Source: JBNJFY01 sp051747265 (GTDB lineage Bacteria > Bacteroidota > Rhodothermia > Balneolales > Balneolaceae). Taken from it: 64,000 nucleotides of DNA. Below are positions 44,015 to 53,341 of this stretch, piece after piece. The stretch covers positions 310,001 to 374,000 of the forward strand of contig JBNJFY010000002.1 in assembly GCA_051747265.1 (NCBI GenBank), given 5' to 3'. Within the stretch, counting starts at the first letter, position 1, and each line of letters begins with the position of its first letter. The notes beneath the pieces were generated by a model. The model had not been told where the DNA came from. It did no database searches and saw only the letters and a list, made by a program, of their open reading frames with translations. Both the position numbers and the translations under genes were made by a program.

Positions 44015-44752
44015 TTATAGCAGGATGGAGGCCAACACAAAGTCAGCCAACAATACATAAATACAGCTTAATACTGTGGCTTGGGTGGTACTCTTACCAA
44101 CTCCCTCGGCCCCTCCGGTGGCAAAATATCCTTTGTAAGATGCGATCGACGTAATCAGATAGCCAAACACAAAAGATTTAATTAACCCAAAAGAAACATC
44201 CCATGGATAAAAATACTCCCGTGCTCCCTTCAAAAAATCTGCAATGGGAAGTGCGCCAGTTATAAATCCTGCCAGTACCCCACCGAAAATGCCCATCGCG
44301 GAGGCAGCGAAGTAAAGAACCGGAAACATTAAGATACCGGCGATCACCCGAGGAACCACCAAGAAGGATACCGAGTTGAATCCCATAGACTCTAAAGCAT
44401 CAATCTGTTCACTAACTCTCATATTCCCCAATTCCGTGGCAATTCGAGCTCCGACTCGTCCAGCCAAAACCAGACTACTGATCACCGCGGCCAACTCAAT
44501 CAACAGTGATTCCGAAACAATAGCTCCGATCGTCGATTTGGGAATTAATGAGGATTCCAGCTGGTAAGCCGTCTGAATAGTCATTACCGCCCCGGTGAAA
44601 AAACCGGTAAGCAGAATAATGGGCAATGATTCATACCCGATCTTGACCAGTTCATTGAGCAAGTTTTTTCGGTACGTACTAAATTCTGTCGCTGAACGAA
44701 TGGCTTTGTACAGCAACATGCTGTACTGACCCAGTTGTTTTAAAATATCCAT
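44015..44752 (-). CDS. mlaE: MlaE-like ABC-transporter permease
   Basis: A 245-residue inner-membrane permease with about five helices. It carries the family block LVLAGRVGARIATELGNMRVSEQIDALESMG, the coupling-helix and EF-like segment that defines MlaE/YrbE. It is the first gene of the Mla operon, with the ATPase 36 bases and the MCE protein further downstream. Accessory MlaB and MlaC genes are not visible here. It is divergent from porQ. Confidence 0.95.
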   Translation of the reverse strand: MDILKQLGQYSMLLYKAIRSATEFSTYRKNLLNELVKIGYESLPIILLTGFFTGAVMTIQTAYQLESSLIPKSTIGAIVSESLLIELAAVISSLVLAGRVGARIATELGNMRVSEQIDALESMGFNSVSFLVVPRVIAGILMFPVLYFAASAMGIFGGVLAGFITGALPIADFLKGAREYFYPWDVSFGLIKSFVFGYLITSIASYKGYFATGGAEGVGKSTTQATVLSCIYVLLADFVLASILL

Positions 44753-44874
44753 GCCTGTTGGGCGTCTCCATCAGTCAAAAATTAGTTTGGCAATATACGG
44801 CTTTGTAATGAATTTCATGAGGGCAAAACACATTCTATATTCTGTATACTAAATTTCTATCAAATTCCACCTTA

Positions 44875-45861
44875 TTGCCGAGAATCGCCGCATTCATATT
44901 ATTAGTTGGATTAACTTTGGGGCTTGGGCCTATAGCGCATGCTCAATCCAACAGTGTATATGAGTTTATAACTCTTCCCGGATCCGCACGCCTAGCCGCT
45001 CTGGGACCGGATCAACCCAGCATATTGCATAGCGATATTTCGACCATCTCAGCTAATCCGGCCTTGCTGGATTCCACCCACCACCAACAAATTAGCGCTA
45101 CATATCTGAACTACCTGGCTGGAATCAATATGGGGGTAATTTCTGCGGCTTATCACCAACCACATTGGGGCACATTTGGAACACAGTTACGATATATGAA
45201 TTATGGTTCCATCACTCGAACCGATGTTAATGGAACCGACTTAGGAAGTTTTACTCCCCAAGATGTCGCCCTTCAACTACACGGAAGTCGTGAGCTACTT
45301 CCCCGCTTCAGAGGGGGAGTTCAATTAAGCCTGATCCATCAGCGCTATGATCAATTTCGCTCTACGGGTTTATTGGCCGATTTCGGAGTTACCTACCATC
45401 TCATTGATCAACAAGCACAGATTGGAGTCACCCTTCAATCGGTGGGCGGTCAGCTATCCACCTTCAATGGGGCTAGGGAACCGATCCCATTAAATTTAAC
45501 GGTAGGTTACGCGCAACAACTAAAATATCTGCCCCTGCGCCTTCATATAGGGATCGAACAGCTACATCATTGGGATTCCCAATTAGATAATGGACGGGAA
45601 ATTTCCACGGGGAAATTACTGTTACAAAAAATTATGCTAAGCGCGGAATTTGACCTGGGAGATCACCTACAAGCACGTCTGGGATACCAATCAGCCACCG
45701 CTTCATCTCTGAATTTAGATCGCCGCGTAGACCCATCCGGACTACGTGCCGGAATCGGCCTGAACATACGTGCCTTTCAGCTGGATGTTGGCTATCATTC
45801 ATTTAGCTCTTTGGGAGGAGTTACCATGTTGACCCTCCGCACCAATTGGACCGAGCTTTAA
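44875..45861 (+). CDS. porQ: Type IX secretion system protein PorQ
   Basis: A 328-residue outer-membrane protein beginning with a TTG. A signal peptide ends near AHAQ (24). The mature start YEFITLPGSARLAALG and the following ISANPALLDSTHHQQISATYLNYLAGINMG match the PorV/PorQ family of FadL-like beta-barrels, closest to PorQ. In P. gingivalis PorQ is part of the cell-surface attachment complex that joins T9SS cargo to anionic LPS. It is separated from the T9SS core operon by about 6.4 kb of unrelated genes. The start could shift if the TTG is not used. Confidence 0.88.
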   Translation: MPRIAAFILLVGLTLGLGPIAHAQSNSVYEFITLPGSARLAALGPDQPSILHSDISTISANPALLDSTHHQQISATYLNYLAGINMGVISAAYHQPHWGTFGTQLRYMNYGSITRTDVNGTDLGSFTPQDVALQLHGSRELLPRFRGGVQLSLIHQRYDQFRSTGLLADFGVTYHLIDQQAQIGVTLQSVGGQLSTFNGAREPIPLNLTVGYAQQLKYLPLRLHIGIEQLHHWDSQLDNGREISTGKLLLQKIMLSAEFDLGDHLQARLGYQSATASSLNLDRRVDPSGLRAGIGLNIRAFQLDVGYHSFSSLGGVTMLTLRTNWTEL

Positions 45862-45889
45862 CTTTGCCCAATTCAAACCGTTCACATTC

Positions 45890-47014
45890 TTGACACGTTT
45901 CTTCAACGACTTTATAGAGAATATAGCCGCAATCCGCATAGGAATAGCAACCCTGTTCATGATGCTGATCTTTACGGCCGGGACTATTGGTTATCACCTT
46001 ATTGAGGGGATGAGTTTCTTCGACGGCTTCTATATGACCTTTATTACCATTACCACGATTGGATTTTCGGAAGTAAGCAGGCTTTCTAATGAAGGGCGAA
46101 TTCTCACCATCGTGTTATCGTTGTTTGGCATCGGTGTAATTGCGTACATTGCATCACAAACCACGCAAATCCTTTTTGAAAGCGAAATATTCAGGAGGCG
46201 TGCCATTCAAAAGCAGCTAGAAAAGATCGAAGATCATTACATAATCTGTGGTTACGGTAGAATTGGCCACCGCATCGCTACGGTATTGGCAAATGCCAAT
46301 ATGCCTTTGGTGATCGTTGAAAACCGTCCCGAGGCAATCAAACGGATAAATAACGATGATCACCTATACATTGAAGGCAATGCCCAAGAAGAAGAGGTAC
46401 TGCAAGAAGCAGGCATCAAACGGGCCAAAGGGCTGGTTTGCACCTTGTCACGAGATCAAGATAATGTATTTGTGACCTTAATCGCCCGGGAGCTGAAAAA
46501 TGATCTGTTTATCTTGGTTCGAACCAACCAACATAAAAACACCCGCAAAATACTTCGGGCAGGAGCCGATAAAGTAATCTCCCCCTATGAGATCGGGGCC
46601 GATCGCATGGCCAATGTCATATTACGGCCCCATGTTGATCATTTTGTAGATCGTATTCTGGGCGGAACTATGAACGATCATATTTTTGATGAAATCAAAG
46701 TTTTCGAGGGTTCAGAGTTAGCACAAAAGACCATTGCCGAAGCGGAAATACGTCCGAAATATTTTGTGGTGATTATCGCGGTTATCCCCAATGATGGTAA
46801 AGATATTGTCTTTAATCCGGCCGGATCCTATACCATACAGCCCAAAGACACGTTAATTGTCCTTGGTGATGTGGAACGCATTGAACATATGCGCGTTCAT
46901 GGATGCGACGATCACCGAAGCCTTTCCGAACGTGCGCAACATCACAAATGGTTAGCTTCGCAAGGGTTTGATCGATTAAAGCCGCCGCATAAATCCCAAA
47001 CTACCAATCACTAA
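45890..47014 (+). CDS. Potassium channel with RCK/TrkA domains and TIGFSE filter
   Basis: A 374-residue membrane protein from a TTG start. Two membrane helices (~15-36 and 75-97) flank a pore loop with the filter TTIGFSE, a variant of the canonical TVGYGD. TrkA_N (RCK_N) follows at ~118-235 with the Rossmann motif YIICGYGRIGHRIA, and a TrkA_C domain at ~250-335. It should conduct K+ gated by a nucleotide or ion bound to the RCK ring. The filter's Ser-Glu in place of Gly-Asp may alter selectivity. It begins about 28 bases after porQ and is followed by aroC after 5 bases. Confidence 0.9.
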   Translation: MTRFFNDFIENIAAIRIGIATLFMMLIFTAGTIGYHLIEGMSFFDGFYMTFITITTIGFSEVSRLSNEGRILTIVLSLFGIGVIAYIASQTTQILFESEIFRRRAIQKQLEKIEDHYIICGYGRIGHRIATVLANANMPLVIVENRPEAIKRINNDDHLYIEGNAQEEEVLQEAGIKRAKGLVCTLSRDQDNVFVTLIARELKNDLFILVRTNQHKNTRKILRAGADKVISPYEIGADRMANVILRPHVDHFVDRILGGTMNDHIFDEIKVFEGSELAQKTIAEAEIRPKYFVVIIAVIPNDGKDIVFNPAGSYTIQPKDTLIVLGDVERIEHMRVHGCDDHRSLSERAQHHKWLASQGFDRLKPPHKSQTTNH

Positions 47015-47019
47015 TTTGT

Positions 47020-48198
47020 ATGATTCGTTATTTGACGGCTGGTGAATCGCATGGTCCGTCGCTTACCGGTATTGTGGAAGGGATTCCTGCCGGTTTGCCT
47101 TTGGATGAAGATTATATCGCGCTTCAACTGGCGCGCCGCCAAAAAGGTTACGGTAGAGGCGGACGTATGGCCTTCGAGAAAGATCGGGCCACCATCACTT
47201 CAGGGGTGCGATTTGGCAAAACCATGGGAAGCCCCATTGCCCTTCAAATGCCCAATAGAGCATACGAAAAGGATGAGGCTAATTGGCCGGTTGCCATGAG
47301 TAAAACCCCGGTTCCGGACGATATTGAGAAAATTACGCTACCCCGTCCGGGACATGCGGACTTGGTAGGCATCCAAAAGTATAATTTTGATGATATTCGC
47401 CCGGTTATTGAACGTTCCAGTGCCCGAGAAACCGCCATGCGGGTAGCCTGTGCCACTGTTTCCCGAAAATTTCTTGCTGAATTGGGCATTCAGATCGGAG
47501 CTCACGTTACCCGTATTGGTCCCATTGGGTTTGATTCTTGGGAACAACTACGGGAACGTGTGGATCCCTTAATAGCAGATGGAGCCGAATCATTAGATCA
47601 TCGTGCTGATCAATCACCGGTTCGTTGTATTGACGAACAGCTCTCAGAACTGATGCGTGAAGAAATCAAAAAACGGCGGAAAGAGGGCAGCTCCTTGGGC
47701 GGCCACTATGAGATAGTTGTGACCGGACTGCCCGCTGGATTAGGCAGCTATGTACACTGGGATCGCAAATTAGATGCGCAACTATCCTCAGCTATTATGG
47801 GTACCCAAGCCATGAAAGGCGTCGAAATCGGCCTGGGATTTGAAAGTGGGCAGCGCCACGGACAACAAGTCCACGATGAGATCATCTACGAAAATGACAC
47901 CTACCGACGACGAACCAATCGTCTGGGTGGATTGGAAGGGGGGATGACCACTGGTATGCCTCTGATCATCCGGGGAGTCATGAAACCTATTCCAACCATG
48001 CTTAAACCACTAGGCACGGTGGATACCGAGACCAAATCGGCTACCGAAACTCGTTATGAGCGTTCCGATGTTTGCGCTCTACCGCGCGCAGTGGTCGTAG
48101 TAGAAAATATCATTGCTCCGGTATTGGCTAATGCCATCTTACAAAAGACTGGTGGCGACTCCATGAATGAAATCATAGAACGGTTTAATAACCTATGA
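47020..48198 (+). CDS. aroC: Chorismate synthase
   Basis: A 392-residue FMN-dependent enzyme that converts 5-enolpyruvylshikimate-3-phosphate to chorismate, the last shared step of aromatic amino-acid synthesis. The diagnostic start IRYLTAGESHGPSLTGIVEG and the later RPGHADLVGIQKY and RSSARETAMRVA blocks are present. The length is at the upper end of the family norm. It overlaps the next gene (M28-like protein) by four bases (ATGA), so that exported protein is translationally coupled to a housekeeping gene. Confidence 0.97.
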   Translation: MIRYLTAGESHGPSLTGIVEGIPAGLPLDEDYIALQLARRQKGYGRGGRMAFEKDRATITSGVRFGKTMGSPIALQMPNRAYEKDEANWPVAMSKTPVPDDIEKITLPRPGHADLVGIQKYNFDDIRPVIERSSARETAMRVACATVSRKFLAELGIQIGAHVTRIGPIGFDSWEQLRERVDPLIADGAESLDHRADQSPVRCIDEQLSELMREEIKKRRKEGSSLGGHYEIVVTGLPAGLGSYVHWDRKLDAQLSSAIMGTQAMKGVEIGLGFESGQRHGQQVHDEIIYENDTYRRRTNRLGGLEGGMTTGMPLIIRGVMKPIPTMLKPLGTVDTETKSATETRYERSDVCALPRAVVVVENIIAPVLANAILQKTGGDSMNEIIERFNNL

Positions 48199-49760
48199 GC
48201 TCCAACCAACATATTTTAAGCAAATTATTACTTTCCCTATTAACGATGGGCCTGGCGATTGTACCTTATTCGCTCCATGCGCAATCAGATAGCCTGTACC
48301 AATATCAGGAGCTGCCCGGGATTTCCATTAAATTGATTGAGCCCGATCGGTTAATCATGAATGTACGTGATTTATCGTCCCCAGCTTTTGAAGGTCGAGA
48401 ACTAGGAACCTACGGTAATGAAAAAGCAGCCAATTGGGTTGAGTTCAAATTTCGGGATTTAGGACTCACTCCATTTTTCGGAAATTCCTTTCGTCAAAGC
48501 TTTCCGATTAGCCAATGGGAGCTGGGGGATTCTAACAGGCTCGATTATGCAGACTCTACTTTTTCAGCTCCCCAGCATTGGGTGCCCGCTTACTATTCTA
48601 GTACGGATAGCTTGAGTGCCCACTATACCTATCTTCCATCGAATATCAATGAAGTAGATACTGCCCAGATAGATGGCCATATTATTCTGACCCCACTGCC
48701 TGTCAAATCAATTCCCTATCGCCCCTTCTTCAAATCTACCATAAACAGGCTTGATTCACTGGGAGCCAAGGCGGTTATCTTCTCAACGTTGGATGCCCCC
48801 ACTACACCTCACAGCAATGAGAGTTATCGTTTTGAAGACTTCATTGATCTGCCCGTTCAAGCCCAAAAAACCACCGAAAACACTCCTTCACCATTTTTAG
48901 GTCCGGAACAGCTGGATATACCTGTTCTATTTGCGCGTCCGGCGACCTCTTCTTTTTTAATTCAACAACTTTATCCTGAGCAACAGCCGAGAACCGTACT
49001 AACCAACGCAGTTGATATTCGAAGCAGTAATCAACAAATGAATCTCTCTGTTTCAGTCGATAAAAATTTGACTACCGAGGCAGTCAACATAGCTGGTTAC
49101 ATTGAGGGACAACGACCACTTGAAGCTGGTTATATTTTAATTACCAGCTCCTTTGATCAAGAAGGTCAGCACCCTATTGCCGGGACACCGTTTTTTGGGT
49201 CCAACGATAATGCGTCGGGCATTGCGGTTATGATGGAAATAGCCAGTATTTTTGCTCATCCCCGGCACCCCAAACCAACGTATCCCATTGTCTTTGCCGG
49301 GCTCAACGGCACTCAACGAGATTTCGTCGGTGCACGATATTTCGCGAAGCATGGGATTCGTGACCCTAATAAAGTGGTCAGCGATTTGAACCTTCGCGCC
49401 TTGGCGGGAGGCACCATCAGCGACTCCTCAAATGTGTATATAGAGGGTATTTCACAAGACCACTCTCTATCGCAATTGGCACAAAAAACAGCCGCAGAAT
49501 TAGATATTACCTTAATCCAAAACAGAGAACAAACTACCCCCCTCACTTCTGTGATTAATGTTCTTCCCTTTAATCAACGAGATATTCCATCACTGGCTAT
49601 ATCCGGAGGCCCCTATTCACTGAGTGGACGAATTTTGGACTCCCCGGATAAACTCAACTATGTCCAATTATATTATGCTACCGAATATGTCCTTGAATTA
49701 AGTTGGAGACTAGCCACACTTCGACAAGAAGTACCTCGCTTGAATAAACCAACTCAATAA
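48195..49760 (+). CDS. Exported M28-peptidase-like protein with lost zinc ligands
   Basis: A 521-residue protein with a signal peptide ending near SLHAQ (30). Residues ~40-290 contain a PA-like insert; ~295-515 have the M28 fold, with NIAGYIEGQ, GSNDNASGIAVMMEIA and GARYF. Where active enzymes read A-H-Y-D-H, this one reads S-S-F-D-Q (318-322). The catalytic Glu-Glu is Thr373-Gln374, and the N-L-D is N-L-R (Arg401). The final ligand histidine is also not seen (GGPYSLSGR). Only Asp338 of the ligand set remains. It is therefore probably a pseudoenzyme that may bind peptides. It overlaps aroC by four bases. Confidence 0.88.
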   Translation: MSSNQHILSKLLLSLLTMGLAIVPYSLHAQSDSLYQYQELPGISIKLIEPDRLIMNVRDLSSPAFEGRELGTYGNEKAANWVEFKFRDLGLTPFFGNSFRQSFPISQWELGDSNRLDYADSTFSAPQHWVPAYYSSTDSLSAHYTYLPSNINEVDTAQIDGHIILTPLPVKSIPYRPFFKSTINRLDSLGAKAVIFSTLDAPTTPHSNESYRFEDFIDLPVQAQKTTENTPSPFLGPEQLDIPVLFARPATSSFLIQQLYPEQQPRTVLTNAVDIRSSNQQMNLSVSVDKNLTTEAVNIAGYIEGQRPLEAGYILITSSFDQEGQHPIAGTPFFGSNDNASGIAVMMEIASIFAHPRHPKPTYPIVFAGLNGTQRDFVGARYFAKHGIRDPNKVVSDLNLRALAGGTISDSSNVYIEGISQDHSLSQLAQKTAAELDITLIQNREQTTPLTSVINVLPFNQRDIPSLAISGGPYSLSGRILDSPDKLNYVQLYYATEYVLELSWRLATLRQEVPRLNKPTQ

Positions 49761-49775
49761 AAATCAGACCGTGTT

Positions 49776-50102
49776 GTGAGTACTTCAAAAATATCTCGAT
49801 TGGCCCAAAATATTCAGAAAAATCCCGATGATTCTTTTTCCAAGTTTGCATTGGCATTGGAATTATTAAAAAGGGATCAGGTAGAAAAAACACAGCAATT
49901 ATTTGAATCTATCTATCATTCTGATCCCCAATATTTGGGGGTTTATTACCATCTGGGGAAATTATATCAACAGTTGAACCGTACCGATGACGCCCAGCGG
50001 CTTTTTCTTGAAGGAATCTCACAAGCTCAGCAACAGAATGACACCCACGCTGAACGTGAATTACAGGAAGCTTTAACCCAATTGAAAGATGAAATTGATT
50101 AA
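49776..50102 (+). CDS. Small tetratricopeptide-repeat protein
   Basis: A 108-residue protein from a GTG start, without a signal peptide. Two TPR units are visible: SKFALALELLKRDQVEKTQQLFESI (residues ~19-43) and YLGVYYHLGKLYQQLNRTDDAQRLFLEGI (~50-78). A C-terminal helix completes the solenoid. TPR proteins mediate protein contacts; the partner is not known. It lies 15 bases after the M28-like gene, and overlaps the next gene (LysM/RlpA) if that gene's first ATG is used. Confidence 0.8.
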   Translation: MSTSKISRLAQNIQKNPDDSFSKFALALELLKRDQVEKTQQLFESIYHSDPQYLGVYYHLGKLYQQLNRTDDAQRLFLEGISQAQQQNDTHAERELQEALTQLKDEID

Positions 50103-51330
50103 GCTTTACATACAACCCTCACGATATCTTTGCCAATCCAAGACTCATTATTTTTCAAATTCTGGCATGGCCCTAATTGGACTATGGTTTCTATTTGGAT
50201 TGCTGACTACGAATCCTGCGCACGCGCAACAAACCAGCCCCAAAGTGCACGTAGTACAAAAAGGCGAGACACTTTTCTCAATCGCGCGAGCTTATGATAT
50301 CACTGTTCAAGACATTAAAGTATGGAATAACCTTCAAACATCTTCTTTAAACGTCGGACAGGAGTTAATCGTTGCTCATCCCGATGATGAGGAAAAGACC
50401 ATCAGGCATACGGTTCAAAAAGGGGAAACCCTGTATGGAATATCAAAAGAGTACGGGGTCAGCATCAGCTCAATTCGTAATTGGAATTCATTGAACAATG
50501 ATGCCCTTACCGTTGGCCAGGTCCTCACTATATACCCACCAGAACAGCTGTCTTTGACCGAGTCCCAAGAAAAACAAATCAAACAGGATAGCGATACTAC
50601 AAATAGTCTTATTACTCAAGAGAGCAGTAACATTCCCACCACGTATTATACTGTTAAGTCAGGAGATAATTTGTACAATATCGCTCGCGACTACAATATG
50701 TCTGTAGACCAGCTCAAGCAGTTGAATGATCTAAAAGGAAACACCATACGAGTTGGACAACAGTTGACCGTACGAAAGACACGAGAAGATTTAAATGTTA
50801 TAGAATCCGAAGAATCGATCGCCGCGGTTCAGGGTAATTTCAAAATCATCACCTTGTCAGCAGCTGCCCGCCCCAAAGAGATTTACCCCAAATATGAAAT
50901 GGATTCTACCGAATTCGCTATGCTCAACCCCGATATTTCTTGGGAATCTACATTAATTGAAGGTGATAAAGTAACCGTATTGTTGCCGGCCAAAAAAACT
51001 ACGACTAATCCCTATCGTACCAACTCTCGTCTTAATACGCTCGGCAACACCAGCATTTCAACCTATACTGACACAGATATTGGCACGCCCACTACCTCCG
51101 GCGAGCTATACAACCCTGAAGCGTTGACCGCAGCACATGCTTCCATCGCACTAGGAAGCGTTATCTATGTTCAAAATCCCGTAACTAAACGTGGTTTAAT
51201 TGTCTTGATCAATGATCGCGGTTCCAATAAGGGGCTCAAATTATCCCATCTAGCATATAAAATGTTAGGTTTCAATAAATCCAACGATTCCAACAAACAA
51301 TTAGTTAATATCTATAAAGAACTCAACTAA
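50089..51330 (+). CDS. LysM-repeat protein with RlpA-like double-psi beta-barrel
   Basis: A 413-residue exported protein if the first ATG is used. The ATG at 50167 (387 residues) gives a cleaner signal peptide ending near PAHAQ and is a serious alternative. Three LysM modules for peptidoglycan binding follow (~52-98, 104-150, 187-230). A C-terminal RlpA-like DPBB (~330-405) carries SGELYNPEALTAAHASIALGSVIYV and INDRGSNKGLKLSHLAYKMLG. Canonical RlpA has Asp-Leu-Ser where this protein has Lys-Leu-Ser, so lytic transglycosylase activity is uncertain. It probably acts on peptidoglycan at the septum or cell wall. Upstream overlap with the TPR gene suggests co-translation. Confidence 0.85.
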   Translation: MKLIKLYIQPSRYLCQSKTHYFSNSGMALIGLWFLFGLLTTNPAHAQQTSPKVHVVQKGETLFSIARAYDITVQDIKVWNNLQTSSLNVGQELIVAHPDDEEKTIRHTVQKGETLYGISKEYGVSISSIRNWNSLNNDALTVGQVLTIYPPEQLSLTESQEKQIKQDSDTTNSLITQESSNIPTTYYTVKSGDNLYNIARDYNMSVDQLKQLNDLKGNTIRVGQQLTVRKTREDLNVIESEESIAAVQGNFKIITLSAAARPKEIYPKYEMDSTEFAMLNPDISWESTLIEGDKVTVLLPAKKTTTNPYRTNSRLNTLGNTSISTYTDTDIGTPTTSGELYNPEALTAAHASIALGSVIYVQNPVTKRGLIVLINDRGSNKGLKLSHLAYKMLGFNKSNDSNKQLVNIYKELN

Positions 51331-51343
51331 CTAAGTATGTTAT

Positions 51344-52153
51344 ATGGACACAGCTTCCACGTCAAGCTCCCATCAAGCACCTGATCCCAGTGCCCGTACA
51401 GAATTGAATTCATCGAGTTCTCCCCAGGGATTTTTTCCTCGCTATTGGGAGAATAGCCGAAATCCATTATTCAATTATGTTTTGGCGCTTCCTTTGCTTC
51501 TCATTTACGAGTTACTAATCTACTTGACCCAACCAGAATCAGGATCAGCTGTACGAATTAGCGCTGATGTCTGGATTAAATCATTGTACGTTTATCTCGG
51601 GTACAATACGCTTTCAGTGACTCTTTTGGTGGTCGCCCTCTTTGGTATTTTTCTTTTTATCAACCAAAGACAACGTGGTACTCGATTAAACGCCCAACAT
51701 TTGACGCTCATGCTGCTAGAGGCCGGTGCATGGGCATTGGTATTGGGTTGGTTCATATCAACGCTTACTGGTGCAATATTTGATATTCAAGCCACAATAG
51801 CTGATTCCACCACTCAATTATCTGCTTTACAACAATTTGCCCTCTCTTTAGGAGCGGGAATATATGAGGAGCTATTTTTTCGCCTCATTTTAATTTGGGT
51901 GGGATATCAGATTTTTAAACGCTTTTTTGATTTACCATGGATGGCTTATCTGGCCGCTGCGTTGATTTCTGCTTTTCTATTTAGCACAGCACATTTCACC
52001 GGATCCATGGGAGAAGGGTTTACGCTTGTAGCTTTTCTGTACCGCTTTTTATTCGGATTAGCGCTAAACGCATTATTTATTACACGCGGATTCGCTATCA
52101 CGGCTTGGGCCCACGCGATATATGATCTCCTCGTAATCTTCATCTTGCAATAA
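51344..52153 (+). CDS. CPBP-family intramembrane metalloprotease
   Basis: A 269-residue membrane protein with about six to eight helices. A Ser-rich cytosolic N-terminus precedes the first helix (~42-60). The abortive-infection/CAAX protease signature has Glu-Glu in GIYEELFFRLIL (motif E-E-x-x-x-R), and further conserved His in AHFTGSMG and AWAHAIYDLL. Family members are thought to cleave membrane-bound peptides; the substrate is not known. It begins 13 bases after the LysM/RlpA gene, so it likely shares its transcript, and ends at a strong terminator. Confidence 0.9.
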   Translation: MDTASTSSSHQAPDPSARTELNSSSSPQGFFPRYWENSRNPLFNYVLALPLLLIYELLIYLTQPESGSAVRISADVWIKSLYVYLGYNTLSVTLLVVALFGIFLFINQRQRGTRLNAQHLTLMLLEAGAWALVLGWFISTLTGAIFDIQATIADSTTQLSALQQFALSLGAGIYEELFFRLILIWVGYQIFKRFFDLPWMAYLAAALISAFLFSTAHFTGSMGEGFTLVAFLYRFLFGLALNALFITRGFAITAWAHAIYDLLVIFILQ

Positions 52154-52158
52154 ATAAA

Positions 52159-52190
52159 AAAGCCGAAGCTCACTATTGAGCTTCGGCTTT
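52159..52190. terminator. Bidirectional terminator between CPBP and gldN
   Basis: A perfect 14-bp stem AAAGCCGAAGCTCA / TGAGCTTCGGCTTT with loop CTAT. On the minus strand it is followed by TTTTATTTA, a good T-tract; on the plus strand by only a short one. It ends the gld operon and probably also the CPBP transcript. Confidence 0.92.
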
Positions 52191-52213
52191 ATCAACTAAT
52201 TTATTTTTGGCGT

Positions 52214-53317
52214 TTACTGCTGTTGATTTTGATTCTCCTGCTCATCCACAGTATCGGGAATCTCATACATGCCATTGGTGAATGATCCCTTAGCTCCTTC
52301 TTCCCACCAACGTGGCGGCTCGCCATATAAGTAGGTGTAGGTCAGATCATTATAACGATTCAACAATGTTTGCTCTAATTCTTCTAAATCGTATCCAAAA
52401 CTATTCGCTCCTAACGCAACTACATTGTTACTCTCGGCATGCACTTTATAACCATAATGGAATAAGGCAATTAAATCGTAATAAGGAACAATGTTCTCTT
52501 CACCAGTAAACTGCAATCCATTTTCCACCAGATATGAAAGTGTCTTCTCATCAGTCAAATCAATCATGAAGCCAACACTATTATAATCCATCCCTGAAGT
52601 AAATCCAGACATCAAATTATCCATATCTAACTCATTGGCGCTTCCCCAGTGGGTAGTACTAAAAAATATCCGTTTAGGTTTGAGGCTAAAACCGGTCTCG
52701 TCTACCCTGATGATGACTTCCAATTCATACATAGAAATTTGGGATAAATCAGAAACCAGCCGATTATCGGTAGAATTGTTCAGCATCAGCTGAGTTACCC
52801 GATCTTGTGGTTGAGCAACCCCATTCTTGCCTTGGGATATTTGAAAATTAAGCATAAACCGCCCTTGGGCCTCCATCTCCTGGAGGTTTGTGGATAGTGT
52901 ATCCAATAAATCACTGTATGTGACTTTGGTACCCTTACCCATGATAGGCGCATCATTAGTACCACCTATACGAGACAGGGTGTAGGCATCTACCTCATCA
53001 TCTTGGATTGCTCGTTCCAGCGAATCACGCATGATCACCCAAAAGTCGGATGCCAGCATCTCAAACTGCACATACTGCCGCTCTGCCCCAAGTGTACCCT
53101 TATTTTCTGCGGTTACCTGATACAACTTACTATCATTAAAGGGATCATACTTATTCATGATCCCTCTCAATCGCAGCGTTTTTTGCCAATTCGTGCCTTC
53201 TTCCAATCCAGATAACTGGGCATAACCATAGTCGTAACTAATAGCTGATGCTATAACACCAACTAGCGCAAAGACAACTAACCGTTGCCAACTATGATTG
53301 TATTTACTTCGCATCAT
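52214..53317 (-). CDS. gldN: Type IX secretion system ring protein GldN
   Basis: A 367-residue exported protein with an N-terminal hydrophobic signal (~14-30, cleavage near YGYAQ). The mature start includes LRLRGIMNKYDPFNDSKLYQ, followed by a domain typical of the GldN/PorN family in a slightly longer form. In known systems GldN forms a periplasmic ring with the lipoprotein GldK. Assignment rests mainly on gene order after gldM (24-base gap) and general resemblance. The C-terminus is Gln-rich. It is the last gene of the operon, before a strong terminator. Confidence 0.82.
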   Translation of the reverse strand: MMRSKYNHSWQRLVVFALVGVIASAISYDYGYAQLSGLEEGTNWQKTLRLRGIMNKYDPFNDSKLYQVTAENKGTLGAERQYVQFEMLASDFWVIMRDSLERAIQDDEVDAYTLSRIGGTNDAPIMGKGTKVTYSDLLDTLSTNLQEMEAQGRFMLNFQISQGKNGVAQPQDRVTQLMLNNSTDNRLVSDLSQISMYELEVIIRVDETGFSLKPKRIFFSTTHWGSANELDMDNLMSGFTSGMDYNSVGFMIDLTDEKTLSYLVENGLQFTGEENIVPYYDLIALFHYGYKVHAESNNVVALGANSFGYDLEELEQTLLNRYNDLTYTYLYGEPPRWWEEGAKGSFTNGMYEIPDTVDEQENQNQQQ

Positions 53318-53341
53318 TAAATAAGGATTGGATTAATCTCG

